Assembly: GCA_964461135.1 (NCBI GenBank)
Contig: CAYWTB010000001.1
Coordinates: 62,001 to 126,000 of the forward strand
Source of the DNA: RQOF01 sp964461135
GTDB taxonomy: Bacteria; Calditrichota; Calditrichia; RBG-13-44-9
Direction of reading: 5' to 3'
DNA: 64,000 bases
Shown: piece by piece, positions 16,744 through 25,439 of the stretch
Numbering within the stretch: the stretch's first letter is position 1
Layout of the letters: every line of letters begins with the position of its first letter
The notes under the pieces: model-generated
Database searches by the model: none
Seen by the model: the letters and a program-made list of their open reading frames with translations, nothing else
What the model was told of the DNA's origin: nothing
Position numbers and translations under genes: made by a program

Positions 16744-17985
16744 ATGTCAGAGAAGATCAATGTACCTTCAGAGGGAAAACCCATCACACTTGTAAATAAT
16801 CAGCTCCGGATTCCTGATCAGCCCATAATTCCTTTTATTGAGGGAGACGGTATAGGTCCGGACATCTGGAAGGCTTCTAAACTGGTATTCGATTCGGCAG
16901 TCCAGAGAGCCTATGGTAAAAAGAAAAAAATCGCCTGGATGGAAATATTTGCCGGAGAAAAGGCTAAACAAATGTATGATGAATGGCTACCGGCCGAAAC
17001 GGTTGAGGCCATCCGCAAATATTATATCGCCATCAAGGGACCTTTAACCACACCGGTGGGGGGAGGATTCCGCAGCCTTAATGTGACTCTCCGGCAGGTA
17101 CTGAATCTTTACGCCTGTATCCGGCCGGTTAAATATTACCAGGGAGTCCCCAGCCCGGTACGTAATCCTGAGCGAATGGATGTAATCGTATTCAGGGAAA
17201 ACACCGAAGACGTTTATTCTGGGATTGAATGGCAAATGGGAAGCCGGGAAGCACTGAAGATTATCGATTATCTGAATAATGAGTTCAAAACCAATATTCC
17301 GCTGGATGCCGGAATTGGAATTAAACCCATCAGTAAAACCGCTTCACAGAAACTGGTAAAAAAAGCCGTGGAATTTCTACTGCAGAATAACAGGCCATCG
17401 CTGACCCTGGTCCACAAGGGGAATATCATGAAATATACCGAGGGTGCCTTCAAGGAATGGGGATATCAGCTGGTGAAGGAAAATTATCAGGAATATTTTA
17501 TCACCGAAGATGAATTATGGGAAAAGTACGACGGTAAAATTCCTTCCGGAAAAAAAGTTGCCAAAGACCGTATTGCAGACAACATGCTACAGCAGATCCT
17601 AACCCGGACAAATGAATATAGTGTCATTGCCACCCCGAATCTGAACGGGGATTACCTGAGCGACGCCTGTGCCGCACAGGTAGGAGGGCTGGGAATGGCT
17701 CCCGGAGCCAATATCGGGGATTATCACGGTCTGTTTGAGGCCACCCATGGCACGGCTCCCAAGTATGCCGGACAGGACAAAGTGAATCCATCATCGGTAA
17801 TCCTTTCAGGGGTGCTCATGCTCCAATATTTACATTGGACTCAAGCGGCCGACCTTATAGAGAAATCCCTGGAAAAAACCATCATGAAAAAACAAGTCAC
17901 CTATGACCTGGCACGCCAACTGGAAGGTAATATTAAACCACTGAAGACCTCGGAATTCGGCCAGGCGATAGTGGATAATTTCTAG
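16744..17985 (+). CDS. icd: NADP-dependent isocitrate dehydrogenase
   Basis: This 413-residue TCA-cycle enzyme oxidises isocitrate to 2-oxoglutarate and CO2. IEGDGIGPDIW, GGFRSLNVTLRQ (with the substrate-binding, phosphorylatable Ser), FRENTEDVYSGIEW, and ATHGTAPKYAGQDKVNP are close to E. coli Icd. The Lys-Tyr of APKYAG corresponds to the NADP-specifying pair there. GGAGGAC sets the start at 16744. A more distant member of the same dehydrogenase family is encoded at 51113. Confidence 0.94.
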   Translation: MSEKINVPSEGKPITLVNNQLRIPDQPIIPFIEGDGIGPDIWKASKLVFDSAVQRAYGKKKKIAWMEIFAGEKAKQMYDEWLPAETVEAIRKYYIAIKGPLTTPVGGGFRSLNVTLRQVLNLYACIRPVKYYQGVPSPVRNPERMDVIVFRENTEDVYSGIEWQMGSREALKIIDYLNNEFKTNIPLDAGIGIKPISKTASQKLVKKAVEFLLQNNRPSLTLVHKGNIMKYTEGAFKEWGYQLVKENYQEYFITEDELWEKYDGKIPSGKKVAKDRIADNMLQQILTRTNEYSVIATPNLNGDYLSDACAAQVGGLGMAPGANIGDYHGLFEATHGTAPKYAGQDKVNPSSVILSGVLMLQYLHWTQAADLIEKSLEKTIMKKQVTYDLARQLEGNIKPLKTSEFGQAIVDNF

Positions 17986-18057
17986 AAGGCAGGATTCTTT
18001 TTATGCTTTAAATGAAAATTTCAGGGTAATTTTTTAACAGATATTTTTTAAAATTGC

Positions 18058-18849
18058 GTGTCTATGATATTTATCCCCGATGAAAAGAAAAATGCACTCA
18101 AAGTCCGGAAGAAAAGTATTCCTTACCAGACCTTAGCCGTTATTTATAACAGGGTGATGCGTCATGTCAATTATTCCCAATGGGCAACATATATTGCCAC
18201 TATTATCCGTAAAAGCCAGAGTATTGAGATTGCCCTTCTGGATATCGGTTGCGGTACCGGTGAATTTATCCGTGAGATGGGAATACTCGGTTATAGTTGT
18301 GACGGATGCGATCCTTCAGAGGCCATGCTTCAGGTAGCTCAATTAAATAATCCACATAAAAAATTCTGGGTGGATAAGTTACCGGAACTTGAACAGACAA
18401 GAGGCGGGATTTATAATGTGATTACCTGCCTGTATGATACCATAAATTATCTATCCGGACTAGCTCTGCTTGAACAAGCTCTGAACAGAGTTTACACGTT
18501 ACTGCCGGCAAGAGGCATGTTTATATTTGATGTGGTCAGTAAAAAATTTTGCGAATTATATTTTGATGATGTTAAGGAAGAAGAAATCGTCAATAAACAA
18601 TATGCCTATTCCAGAAAATCATATTTCAATAAATCTCAATCGGAACAGGTAAACGAATTTATTATATATACTCCTTCTGGCATTTTTGAGGAAAGACATA
18701 TTCAGAAAATTTTTTCATTCAGCGATATTGAAAATTTAATCAGGGACAGGACACCATTTAAAATCCTGAATATTTACGAGGATTTTACTTTTTTCAAGGC
18801 CGAAGCAAATAGCGACCGTGCGCATTTTATTCTGAAAAAGAGTGAATAA
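18058..18849 (+). CDS. Class I SAM-dependent methyltransferase
   Basis: This protein of about 263 residues carries the SAM-binding motif LLDIGCGTGEF near residue 61, then CDPSEAMLQVAQ and a later LCLYDTINYL-like motif region. It resembles small-molecule or Ubi/Coq-type methyltransferases, but the substrate is not evident. The start may be GTG (18058) or ATG (18064); neither has a good ribosome site. Its stop overlaps the ftsE start by one base, so it is co-transcribed with the divisome transporter. Confidence 0.75.
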   Translation: MSMIFIPDEKKNALKVRKKSIPYQTLAVIYNRVMRHVNYSQWATYIATIIRKSQSIEIALLDIGCGTGEFIREMGILGYSCDGCDPSEAMLQVAQLNNPHKKFWVDKLPELEQTRGGIYNVITCLYDTINYLSGLALLEQALNRVYTLLPARGMFIFDVVSKKFCELYFDDVKEEEIVNKQYAYSRKSYFNKSQSEQVNEFIIYTPSGIFEERHIQKIFSFSDIENLIRDRTPFKILNIYEDFTFFKAEANSDRAHFILKKSE

Positions 18850-19532
18850 TGATCGAATTTTATAATGTTTCCACTCCGGGTAAGAATTACCCTATTCTTA
18901 AACAGATTACGCTCAACATCAATAAGGGTGAATTCGTTTATCTTATTGGAAAAACCGGGGCGGGAAAAACCACACTTCTTCGCATGATCTATATGGACCT
19001 GCTCCCGTCGCAGGGAAATGTAATTGTAGATAAATTCAGTTCATCCAACATCAAAAGGCGGCAGATTCCTCTCCTCCGCCGCAAGGTTGGTGTGGTATTC
19101 CAGGATTTTAAATTACTTCCGGACCGGAATGTCTATGATAATATTGCCTTTGCCTTGCAGGTTATCGGTGCCAGGCGCAGGGAGATTAAAAGCCGGGTAC
19201 TCAGTGTTCTGACCCAGGTAGGATTAAATCATAAACGTTATCATATGCCGGAATTATTATCCGGTGGTGAGAAACAGCGTGTGGCCATAGCCCGGGCGCT
19301 GGTAAATGAACCGTTCATACTGCTGGCAGATGAACCCACCGGAAACCTGGATCCAGATGCTTCCAGAGATATTGTTGAACTACTGGAAAAGATTAACAAA
19401 GGGGGCACGGCAGTCTGTATGGCTACACATAATTACGAACTCATCCGGGTAGCTCCCCACCGGATCATTGTGCTGGATAACGGTCAGATACGGCAGGAAT
19501 TAAGTCCGGATAATCTTAAAAAACTACATTGA
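18849..19532 (+). CDS. ftsE: Cell-division ABC transporter ATP-binding protein FtsE
   Basis: This 227-residue ATPase has Walker A GKTGAGKTT, a VVFQDFKLLPDRNVYDN Q-loop region highly typical of FtsE, signature LSGGEKQR, Walker B ILLADEPTGNLD and switch His in ATHNYEL. With FtsX it forms the inner-membrane complex that activates peptidoglycan hydrolases at the division site. It overlaps the methyltransferase stop by one base and precedes ftsX by 10 bases. Confidence 0.93.
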   Translation: MIEFYNVSTPGKNYPILKQITLNINKGEFVYLIGKTGAGKTTLLRMIYMDLLPSQGNVIVDKFSSSNIKRRQIPLLRRKVGVVFQDFKLLPDRNVYDNIAFALQVIGARRREIKSRVLSVLTQVGLNHKRYHMPELLSGGEKQRVAIARALVNEPFILLADEPTGNLDPDASRDIVELLEKINKGGTAVCMATHNYELIRVAPHRIIVLDNGQIRQELSPDNLKKLH

Positions 19533-19542
19533 GCCTTAAAAT

Positions 19543-20397
19543 ATGAATCTGCTGTTTTTTATGAAAGAAGGATTTATCGGTCTTAAAAGAGCCCGGTTAT
19601 CGGCAGTTATATCTGTGGTTTCCTTATGCCTGGCACTTACATTGATAGGGATCTTCAGCCTGGCCGGCCTGAATCTGAAAGATGTGGTGTACCGTTTTTA
19701 TAAGGAGATTGAGATCGAAGTATTCCTGGATCCCTCCATTACCGATCAGCAGGTTTCCAGTCTGCAGAAAAAAATCATGGATTATAGCCAGATTAGATCG
19801 GTAACATTTATTTCCCGGGAACAGGCTTTGCAGGAGTTCCAGGAAATTTTCGGGGAGGATATCCAGAAAGTGCTTAAAGAAAATCCTTTGCCCCCTTCCT
19901 TTCGGATAATCCTCAAACCGTCGTTTTCCACTCCCGATGGTGTGGAAAACGTCTCGGCAGAAATCAGCACACTTAAGGGAGTACAGGATGTCATCTATCA
20001 GAAAGAGATTATCCGGTTTCTGCATAAGTATTTGACCCTGGGGATAACTATTGCCACCATTATCATATTTTCCCTGCTGATCGTAATCACCATTCTGGTT
20101 ATTAACACCATACGACTAACCATTCATGCCCGGAGAAATATTATTCAAATCATGAAACTGGTTGGCGCGACAAATTATTTTATTAAAGGTCCCTTTATTT
20201 TCGAAGGAATTTTTCAAGGGGCTCTGGGTGGACTTCTCAGCTCAGGAATGATATGGGCCACCAGCCAGGCAGTGAAACAAATTATTTTCCCCGAACTGGT
20301 AATACAAAACTATGTTTATCTTTTTATCATCGCAGGGGGCATTTTTCTCGGACTGACCGGAAGTTATCTCTCAGTGAATAAATATCTGCACTACTGA
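19543..20397 (+). CDS. ftsX: Cell-division protein FtsX
   Basis: This 284-residue permease has the expected four transmembrane helices: one near 20-42, an extracytoplasmic domain of roughly 120 residues (EIEVFLDPSITDQQV...), then three helices (about 165-190, 215-245, 260-280). The segment MKLVGATNYFIKGPFIFEG is the conserved FtsX cytoplasmic loop. It acts with FtsE at the septum, and no separate hydrolase or EnvC gene is adjacent. Confidence 0.92.
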   Translation: MNLLFFMKEGFIGLKRARLSAVISVVSLCLALTLIGIFSLAGLNLKDVVYRFYKEIEIEVFLDPSITDQQVSSLQKKIMDYSQIRSVTFISREQALQEFQEIFGEDIQKVLKENPLPPSFRIILKPSFSTPDGVENVSAEISTLKGVQDVIYQKEIIRFLHKYLTLGITIATIIIFSLLIVITILVINTIRLTIHARRNIIQIMKLVGATNYFIKGPFIFEGIFQGALGGLLSSGMIWATSQAVKQIIFPELVIQNYVYLFIIAGGIFLGLTGSYLSVNKYLHY

Positions 20398-20451
20398 TAA
20401 AACAACCATTCCAACAGTATTGACCCTTCCACTCCCAACTCCGGTAATCTT

Positions 20452-21042
20452 CTATCCCAGGGGAGAAAAGACCGTCTGTTTCTTGGTCACCACACTCGTA
20501 ATGGTAAATTCCACCAGCATGGTAAATGTCACCTGACCGGTGGAACCCGGGGCCAGTGACCCTTTGGAATTAATATCAACCACACCAACAATACCAGTAC
20601 GAAGATCATTAAGAGCATCATTCAGCATCGCAACTCCCTCTTCAGATAAGGCATCCGTTTGAGGAATTCCTTCGATGGTTCCTAGAACCAATTGATTAAG
20701 GGACATTACCGTTTCATATGAAGATGAACGATAACTTAAATCCACCAAACCACTGACCTCAGCATTCGGATTGGAAATCTTGGTAATAGTAAAAGCCGCA
20801 CCCTCCAGTTTTATTCTATCCACATCAGACAGTTCCAAATTAAATTCGGCTAATTTCTTTTGCATATCTGCAAAAATATCATCAGTGTAGAGCTGCAGAT
20901 TTTCTGAATAGGACCCGCCGCTGGTTGTGATAATAAATTCAACCGATGAGGTCAGGGGTATGGGATAGTAAACCACGACATCCTTACAACTTATCAATAA
21001 AATAGCACTTAATATCAAAAATAAAATGATATACTTTTTCAT
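20452..21042 (-). CDS. Small hypothetical lipoprotein
   Basis: This 196-residue product has a clean lipoprotein signal: hydrophobic helix and lipobox LISC at residues 16-19, with Lys-Asp following. The mature protein is beta-rich with no motif I recognise; PLTSSVEFIITTSGG and the C-terminal FTMLVEFTITSV are strand-like. It lies 27 bases downstream of a probable beta-barrel gene in the same orientation, so the two are likely expressed together. It converges on ftsX with a 54-base gap and no clear terminator. Confidence 0.75.
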   Translation of the reverse strand: MKKYIILFLILSAILLISCKDVVVYYPIPLTSSVEFIITTSGGSYSENLQLYTDDIFADMQKKLAEFNLELSDVDRIKLEGAAFTITKISNPNAEVSGLVDLSYRSSSYETVMSLNQLVLGTIEGIPQTDALSEEGVAMLNDALNDLRTGIVGVVDINSKGSLAPGSTGQVTFTMLVEFTITSVVTKKQTVFSPLG

Positions 21043-21069
21043 GATTATCCTCCTGATTTTTAAATTTAA

Positions 21070-21954
21070 TTAAAGTCCAATACTCAAACCGGCATTGAGA
21101 ACACTCTGTTTCCCCAAACAGTAATCCACATTTATGTGGAACAGAGTGAAATTAAAACCTACTCCTGCCGTAACCCTGAACTTATTATCCCCGGTAACAT
21201 CCAGAGATACATCTCCTGTTTCAATCCCTGAATCAAAAGTATATTCAAGCTTTGCCTTATTTGATTCGTATGCCAATCCCCCGTAGACATTGACGACTAC
21301 AAAAGACTTGCCTGCCTCGGCATGTATGGTGTATACGTTGCCTTTTACAATATCACCAATCTTGAATTTATGATAGAAAAACCCTGCCGCAATATCAACC
21401 GGGGACATGGGAATATACTGGCTGAGGCTATGACGGCCTCCAATACCAAACAGGGAAATTTCACCAATATCTTTCTGATTGACTTTAAAAAATCTCAGGC
21501 TCGCTTCTGTTCCCATTATACTGCCTACCGTTATTGTCGGAGCACCGATCAGGAATGATTTCACATCATATCCACCGGGAAATACATACTCGGTACCTTC
21601 CGGTGAGGTTACGCTTGTCCCTTTGGGATCGCCGATGACCGTGGGCGCTTCCACCTCCTGTACCGGATAAAAATAGCCGGTGGTAGTGGCCTTAAACTTT
21701 TTCTGATCATCAGAAAATATTGCCATCATGCCATTAAGGGCTATATTGATATGCAATCCCATTTTAGGCACATTCGCCGTCCGGTAAAGACCGGAATTCA
21801 AGTTTGCTCCAAATCCTGTAATCAGGGGTTTGATATAACCTTGACCGTTCTCTCCCGCATACCGTTGTATTAGTTCATCAACCTGGGCTTCCATGCGACC
21901 GATACATCCAAGACCTATCAGGATGACCAGAGACCATATCACAATTACTTTCAT
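21070..21954 (-). CDS. DUF6588-like outer-membrane protein
   Basis: This 294-residue protein begins with a signal sequence (MKVIVIWSLVILIGLGC...MEAQ). The mature N-terminus, VDELIQRYAGENGQGYIKPLITGFGANLNSG, is what I recall from DUF6588 proteins in FCB genomes. Gly- and aromatic-rich alternating strands then run to a C-terminal GLSIGL, consistent with a beta-barrel. The ATG at 21954 has AAGGAG seven bases upstream; the TTG at 21960 is less likely. Function unknown. The family assignment is from memory of its pattern. Confidence 0.65.
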   Translation of the reverse strand: MKVIVIWSLVILIGLGCIGRMEAQVDELIQRYAGENGQGYIKPLITGFGANLNSGLYRTANVPKMGLHINIALNGMMAIFSDDQKKFKATTTGYFYPVQEVEAPTVIGDPKGTSVTSPEGTEYVFPGGYDVKSFLIGAPTITVGSIMGTEASLRFFKVNQKDIGEISLFGIGGRHSLSQYIPMSPVDIAAGFFYHKFKIGDIVKGNVYTIHAEAGKSFVVVNVYGGLAYESNKAKLEYTFDSGIETGDVSLDVTGDNKFRVTAGVGFNFTLFHINVDYCLGKQSVLNAGLSIGL

Positions 21955-21960
21955 ACTCAA

Positions 21961-22310
21961 TCTCCTTTCTGTTGAATGGCAAATATGAATTATTTATCTC
22001 TACGGAATTGAATGACCTAATAGAATATAAAATTACAGTATATTCCGGCTCCGGTTCTCTAAAAATAGGCAATTTATTCCCAATATGGTTGTGACGTGTG
22101 TCAAAATCAATTTTTTTTATATATATTCAGAAATTACAGTATTGCAATTAATACATCAAAACGGCTGAATTTCTTTTTTTATTCGAAATCTGATACTGTA
22201 AATTAAATACTATATTCAATTACCGTCGGATAAAACCCGGAGTATCTATATCGGTATACCGGCTGTCTTGCTCAATTGATGCCAGGCATGCAGCCCTAAA
22301 CACCGCTTAA
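21961..22310. other. Intergenic region with CRP/FNR-like site
   Basis: These 350 bases carry the leader and promoter region of the DUF6588-like gene (minus) and the stretch downstream of rlmB. A CRP-like half-palindrome lies at 22090-22105 and a 10-bp palindrome CGGTATACCG at 22252-22261. I see no reading frame or RNA gene. Confidence 0.5.
22090..22105. promoter_or_regulatory. CRP/FNR-family-like binding site
   Basis: TGTGA-CGTGTG-TCAAA differs at one base from the TGTGA-N6-TCACA form. It overlaps a minus-strand TTGACA (22099-22104) that could be the -35 box of the DUF6588-like gene, about 145 bases upstream of its start. This is a pattern match only. Confidence 0.3.
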
Positions 22311-23048
22311 TCAGATAATTTTCATCCTCTGTCTTAAAACCTCTGCCATTATAATACCTGCAGCAACTGAAGCATTCAAGGATTCGGTTTTCCCCTCTTG
22401 TGGAATCCGGAAAACTTCATCACTTTTTTTGAGCAGCAAGGGACGTACTCCCTTCCCTTCGCTGCCAAAAATAATGGCCTGCGGCAGGGAAAAATCCATG
22501 TCCCAGAATAATTTTTCAGCACGTACAGATGTGGCATAAATCCATATTCCGCAATCCCTGAGGTAGTCAACTGCCTGGGCAGTATTAGAGACCTTACATA
22601 TATCCGTGTGGAAAATGGCGCCGGCAGAGGCTTTCACAACCAGATCGGTGACGGGGACGCTGTCCCGGCTTCCAAAAATAATTCCCTGAAAACCCAGAAT
22701 TTCAGCAGACCGGATAATGGCACCAAAGTTCTGGGGATCATTGAGTTGATCAAGGATAATGAGGTTTGGCACTGCTCCGCTTTTCTGAATATTGTCAACC
22801 AGCTTATCGATTGATACATAGTCGATAGCGGCCAGCAGTGCAATCACCCCCTGATGTTTTTTCCGATCACTCATAGTATCCAGTTTATGTCTGGACGACT
22901 GTACCAGCGGTATTTTTAATTCTCTCGCCAGGGTAAAAATCAGCCGGATGGCCGGTCCACTTCTTCCCTTGAGAATATAAATCTTATCGATTCTCTCCCC
23001 GGCATCCAGGGCTTGCTTAACCGGATTCACTCCGAAAATAATGGGCAT
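22311..23048 (-). CDS. rlmB: 23S rRNA 2'-O-ribose methyltransferase, TrmH/RlmB family
   Basis: This 245-residue SpoU-fold enzyme has an N-terminal substrate-binding domain (IFGVNPVKQALDAG..., matching RlmB's GxxxVxxAL start) and the three SPOUT motifs: LDQLNDPQNFGAIIRSAE, IFGSEGKGV, and IPQEGKTESLNASVAAGI. It methylates a ribose in 23S rRNA (G2251 in E. coli). The start at 23048 has AGGA just upstream. It is transcribed separately from the larger operon upstream, which ends in a hairpin at 23115-23150. Confidence 0.92.
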   Translation of the reverse strand: MPIIFGVNPVKQALDAGERIDKIYILKGRSGPAIRLIFTLARELKIPLVQSSRHKLDTMSDRKKHQGVIALLAAIDYVSIDKLVDNIQKSGAVPNLIILDQLNDPQNFGAIIRSAEILGFQGIIFGSRDSVPVTDLVVKASAGAIFHTDICKVSNTAQAVDYLRDCGIWIYATSVRAEKLFWDMDFSLPQAIIFGSEGKGVRPLLLKKSDEVFRIPQEGKTESLNASVAAGIIMAEVLRQRMKII

Positions 23049-23114
23049 ATTCCTGACCGTTCAATTTCAAATTACCGAAGGAATTATTTTTCAGACCAAT
23101 CAATATAATATGAA

Positions 23115-23150
23115 AAGAGCAGGGGGAAAAAGTTATTTCACCCTGCTCTT
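23115..23150 (-). terminator. Hairpin closing the efflux operon
   Basis: A 10-bp perfect stem (AAGAGCAGGG/CCCTGCTCTT) with a 16-base loop lies 28 bases after the DUF4097 gene. The minus-strand T-run after it is short (TTTTC), so termination may be partial. Confidence 0.6.
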
Positions 23151-23177
23151 AAATTTTAATAGATGTGTCGGCCGGAG

Positions 23178-24167
23178 TTATTGCTTCTTCAAGTAGACAT
23201 TTCCACCGGAAGTGCGTAAATATACCTCTGGTCCCCCGCCATTTATTTTCCCCTTAATCCATCTTACATTTTCATCCCTTTCTCCGGAAATATCCAGATC
23301 ACTTTTTACTTTACCTCTGCCCGTCTTGGCATCAATATCCACAGCTATACCATCCGCCAGATACAAAGTCACCGAACCTCCGGAGGTCTCGAGCCGGGAA
23401 TTGCCGGGAGGTTGTCTGGTGATATGTGCCGTTACCGAACCGCCGGAAGTTTTGGCATCAATACTGCCCATCACTTCCTCCACATTTATACTTCCGCCCG
23501 AGGTTTTTGCTGTAACCGCTCCACCTGCTTTTTTAATGGTGATAGAACCGCCAGACGTTTGCGCGTCCACACCTCCCTTTACCTTTCCAGTGTTGATACT
23601 TCCACCAGAGGTTTTAAGATCTGCATCCCCCTCGCTACTCTCAAGTGAAATGCTTCCCCCTGACGTTTTGCCGGTCACCGGGCCACTGATATTTCCAAAA
23701 GTGAGGCTGCCTCCGGAGGTATGCGCTTTCGCTGCACCCATCAGATCTTCAACCGAAATACTTCCGCCGGCCGTTTTCAGATTGACATTATAGTCCCGCG
23801 GGACCTGAACCAGGAATTTAATTTTCACATCGTTCCATCCCCATGACCTTTTTTTCTGAGATTTGGCCGTTACCGTTACATCATTGCCGGACTGGGAAAA
23901 ATCGATATTAAAATTGTCCATGAAATCTTTTATTTTTCTTTTATCCCATCCGTTAAACTTCTGAATGACAGCAATATTGACTTTACTATCCGCTGCGGTA
24001 TTTACTTCAATCGAGCCAAAATCCGAGTCAATAATCAGGGTACCACCGGGTGTTACAGTAAAAGTACGCTCAATAGTATTGTCATTCATAGCCATACCAT
24101 AGGAAAGAGGGATTAACAGAAGAAAAATAAACAGAAAAGTTAACCACACCTGTTTTTTTCGATTCAT
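23178..24167 (-). CDS. DUF4097-type secreted beta-repeat protein
   Basis: This 329-residue exported protein has a signal peptide (residues 1-25) and then a right-handed beta-helix-like body. The motif T(S/A)GGS recurs at residues 132, 150, 168, 186, 204, 222 and 240, exactly every 18 residues, then at 261, with a final TSGGN at 319. The DUF4097 family has this character, with each repeat plausibly one coil. It is the last gene of the TolC/MacAB-like operon, 27 bases after a permease, and may be a partner or cargo of that exporter. Function unknown. Confidence 0.8.
   Translation of the reverse strand: MNRKKQVWLTFLFIFLLLIPLSYGMAMNDNTIERTFTVTPGGTLIIDSDFGSIEVNTAADSKVNIAVIQKFNGWDKRKIKDFMDNFNIDFSQSGNDVTVTAKSQKKRSWGWNDVKIKFLVQVPRDYNVNLKTAGGSISVEDLMGAAKAHTSGGSLTFGNISGPVTGKTSGGSISLESSEGDADLKTSGGSINTGKVKGGVDAQTSGGSITIKKAGGAVTAKTSGGSINVEEVMGSIDAKTSGGSVTAHITRQPPGNSRLETSGGSVTLYLADGIAVDIDAKTGRGKVKSDLDISGERDENVRWIKGKINGGGPEVYLRTSGGNVYLKKQ
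23433..23774 (-). repeat. In-gene tandem repeat, 54-bp (18-residue) period
   Basis: Seven consecutive TxGGS-bearing units of exactly 18 codons lie within the DUF4097 gene. The DNA copies are diverged, so this is a protein-level repeat rather than a recent duplication. Confidence 0.75.
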
Positions 24168-24194
24168 TTTTTCTCTCCTTTATATTTCTGTAAG

Positions 24195-25418
24195 TTATTC
24201 ATATCTCAATGAATCCACTACATTCAGGCCTGCTGCCTTATAGGCGGGATATATTCCAGAAAATATACCGATAGTAGTGGTGGTCAGCAGGGCCGAAACT
24301 ACTGCCCATAAGGGAACCGCCATGGGCAGCTTGACCAGAAGTGCTATTAAAGCCGCCAGGCCAATTCCCACTCCGAAACCCAGGATTCCACCCAGGATGC
24401 ACAAAGCCACCGCTTCGGACAGAAACTGCAGCATGATGTTTATCTTTCTGGCTCCTACCGCTTTGCGAATGCCAATCTCCCGCGTTCTTTCCGTAACAGA
24501 AACCAGCATGATATTCATGACTCCTATTCCCCCCACTACCAGTGAAACCAGACCAATCAATATTCCTCCCAGCTGAATATATTTTGCCACACTGTTGAAT
24601 GAATCGATTAGGGATTGATTATAGAAAATATCAAAATCATTCTCTTCGCCGGGCGGGACTTTGCGGATTTTGCGCAGCACGCCGATAACTTCGCCTTGTG
24701 CCTGGTCAAAAACCTCCGGCCCTTTCGCCATCACCGTAATATTAACCGAATAATTTTTACCAAAAATTTCCTGCCACACGGTTATGGGAATGGCCGCACG
24801 ATTATCCCGGCTCTCACCAAAAACCGAGTTTCCGCGAGACTCAAAAAGCCCGATCACTCTAAACTTCTGGCCATGGATGCGAACCTCCTTTCCCATTGGA
24901 TTGGTATATGGGAATATCTTATCTACAATATCCATTCCGATTATGGCCACATGAGCGTGACTTCGAACGTCCTGGTCGGTAAGAAAACGGCCTTCCCCCA
25001 CGAAATAACCGTTATTAATGATAAACTCGGGAGTGGCCCCCGCCAAAACCACATTGGGATTGGTGCGCTCTCCCTCGTAAACCACCGTTTCTCCGAAGCG
25101 CCAGTTTTCCGCTCCCACATATTTTACCGAGGGACAGTCTTCGCGGATAACATTGGCCATTTCAACCGTCAGATCTTTTCGTGGTATCCGTTTGGAATGC
25201 CCTACGTTAATCCTGGGTCCAAATTTCTCCACCTGGAAAGTGTTCGATCCCAATAAACTAAGATCAGCTTCAATAGAAGAGCGAAATCCTTCCAGTACAG
25301 ACACGATAAGAATAACGGTTCCAATGCCAATTACTATTCCCAGGGTCGTGAGGACGGAACGCATCCGGTTGGCCCAGAGCTGATGATAAGCAGTTTTGAA
25401 TACTTCTGTTAAATACAT
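24195..25418 (-). CDS. MacB-like ABC transporter permease (second of two)
   Basis: This 407-residue inner-membrane protein has the FtsX/MacB architecture. There is one N-terminal helix (MRSVLTTLGIVIGIGTVILIV, about 20-43), a large periplasmic MacB_PCD domain, then three helices with the signature MNIMLVSVTERTREIGIRKAVGA near residue 305-327. It shares organisation but not close identity with the preceding permease, from which it is separated by 21 bases, suggesting a heterodimeric transporter served by one ATPase. MacB-type systems export by a mechanotransmission mechanism rather than true translocation. Confidence 0.9.
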   Translation of the reverse strand: MYLTEVFKTAYHQLWANRMRSVLTTLGIVIGIGTVILIVSVLEGFRSSIEADLSLLGSNTFQVEKFGPRINVGHSKRIPRKDLTVEMANVIREDCPSVKYVGAENWRFGETVVYEGERTNPNVVLAGATPEFIINNGYFVGEGRFLTDQDVRSHAHVAIIGMDIVDKIFPYTNPMGKEVRIHGQKFRVIGLFESRGNSVFGESRDNRAAIPITVWQEIFGKNYSVNITVMAKGPEVFDQAQGEVIGVLRKIRKVPPGEENDFDIFYNQSLIDSFNSVAKYIQLGGILIGLVSLVVGGIGVMNIMLVSVTERTREIGIRKAVGARKINIMLQFLSEAVALCILGGILGFGVGIGLAALIALLVKLPMAVPLWAVVSALLTTTTIGIFSGIYPAYKAAGLNVVDSLRYE

Positions 25419-25439
25419 CTGAAAAACCTGTAATCTATC

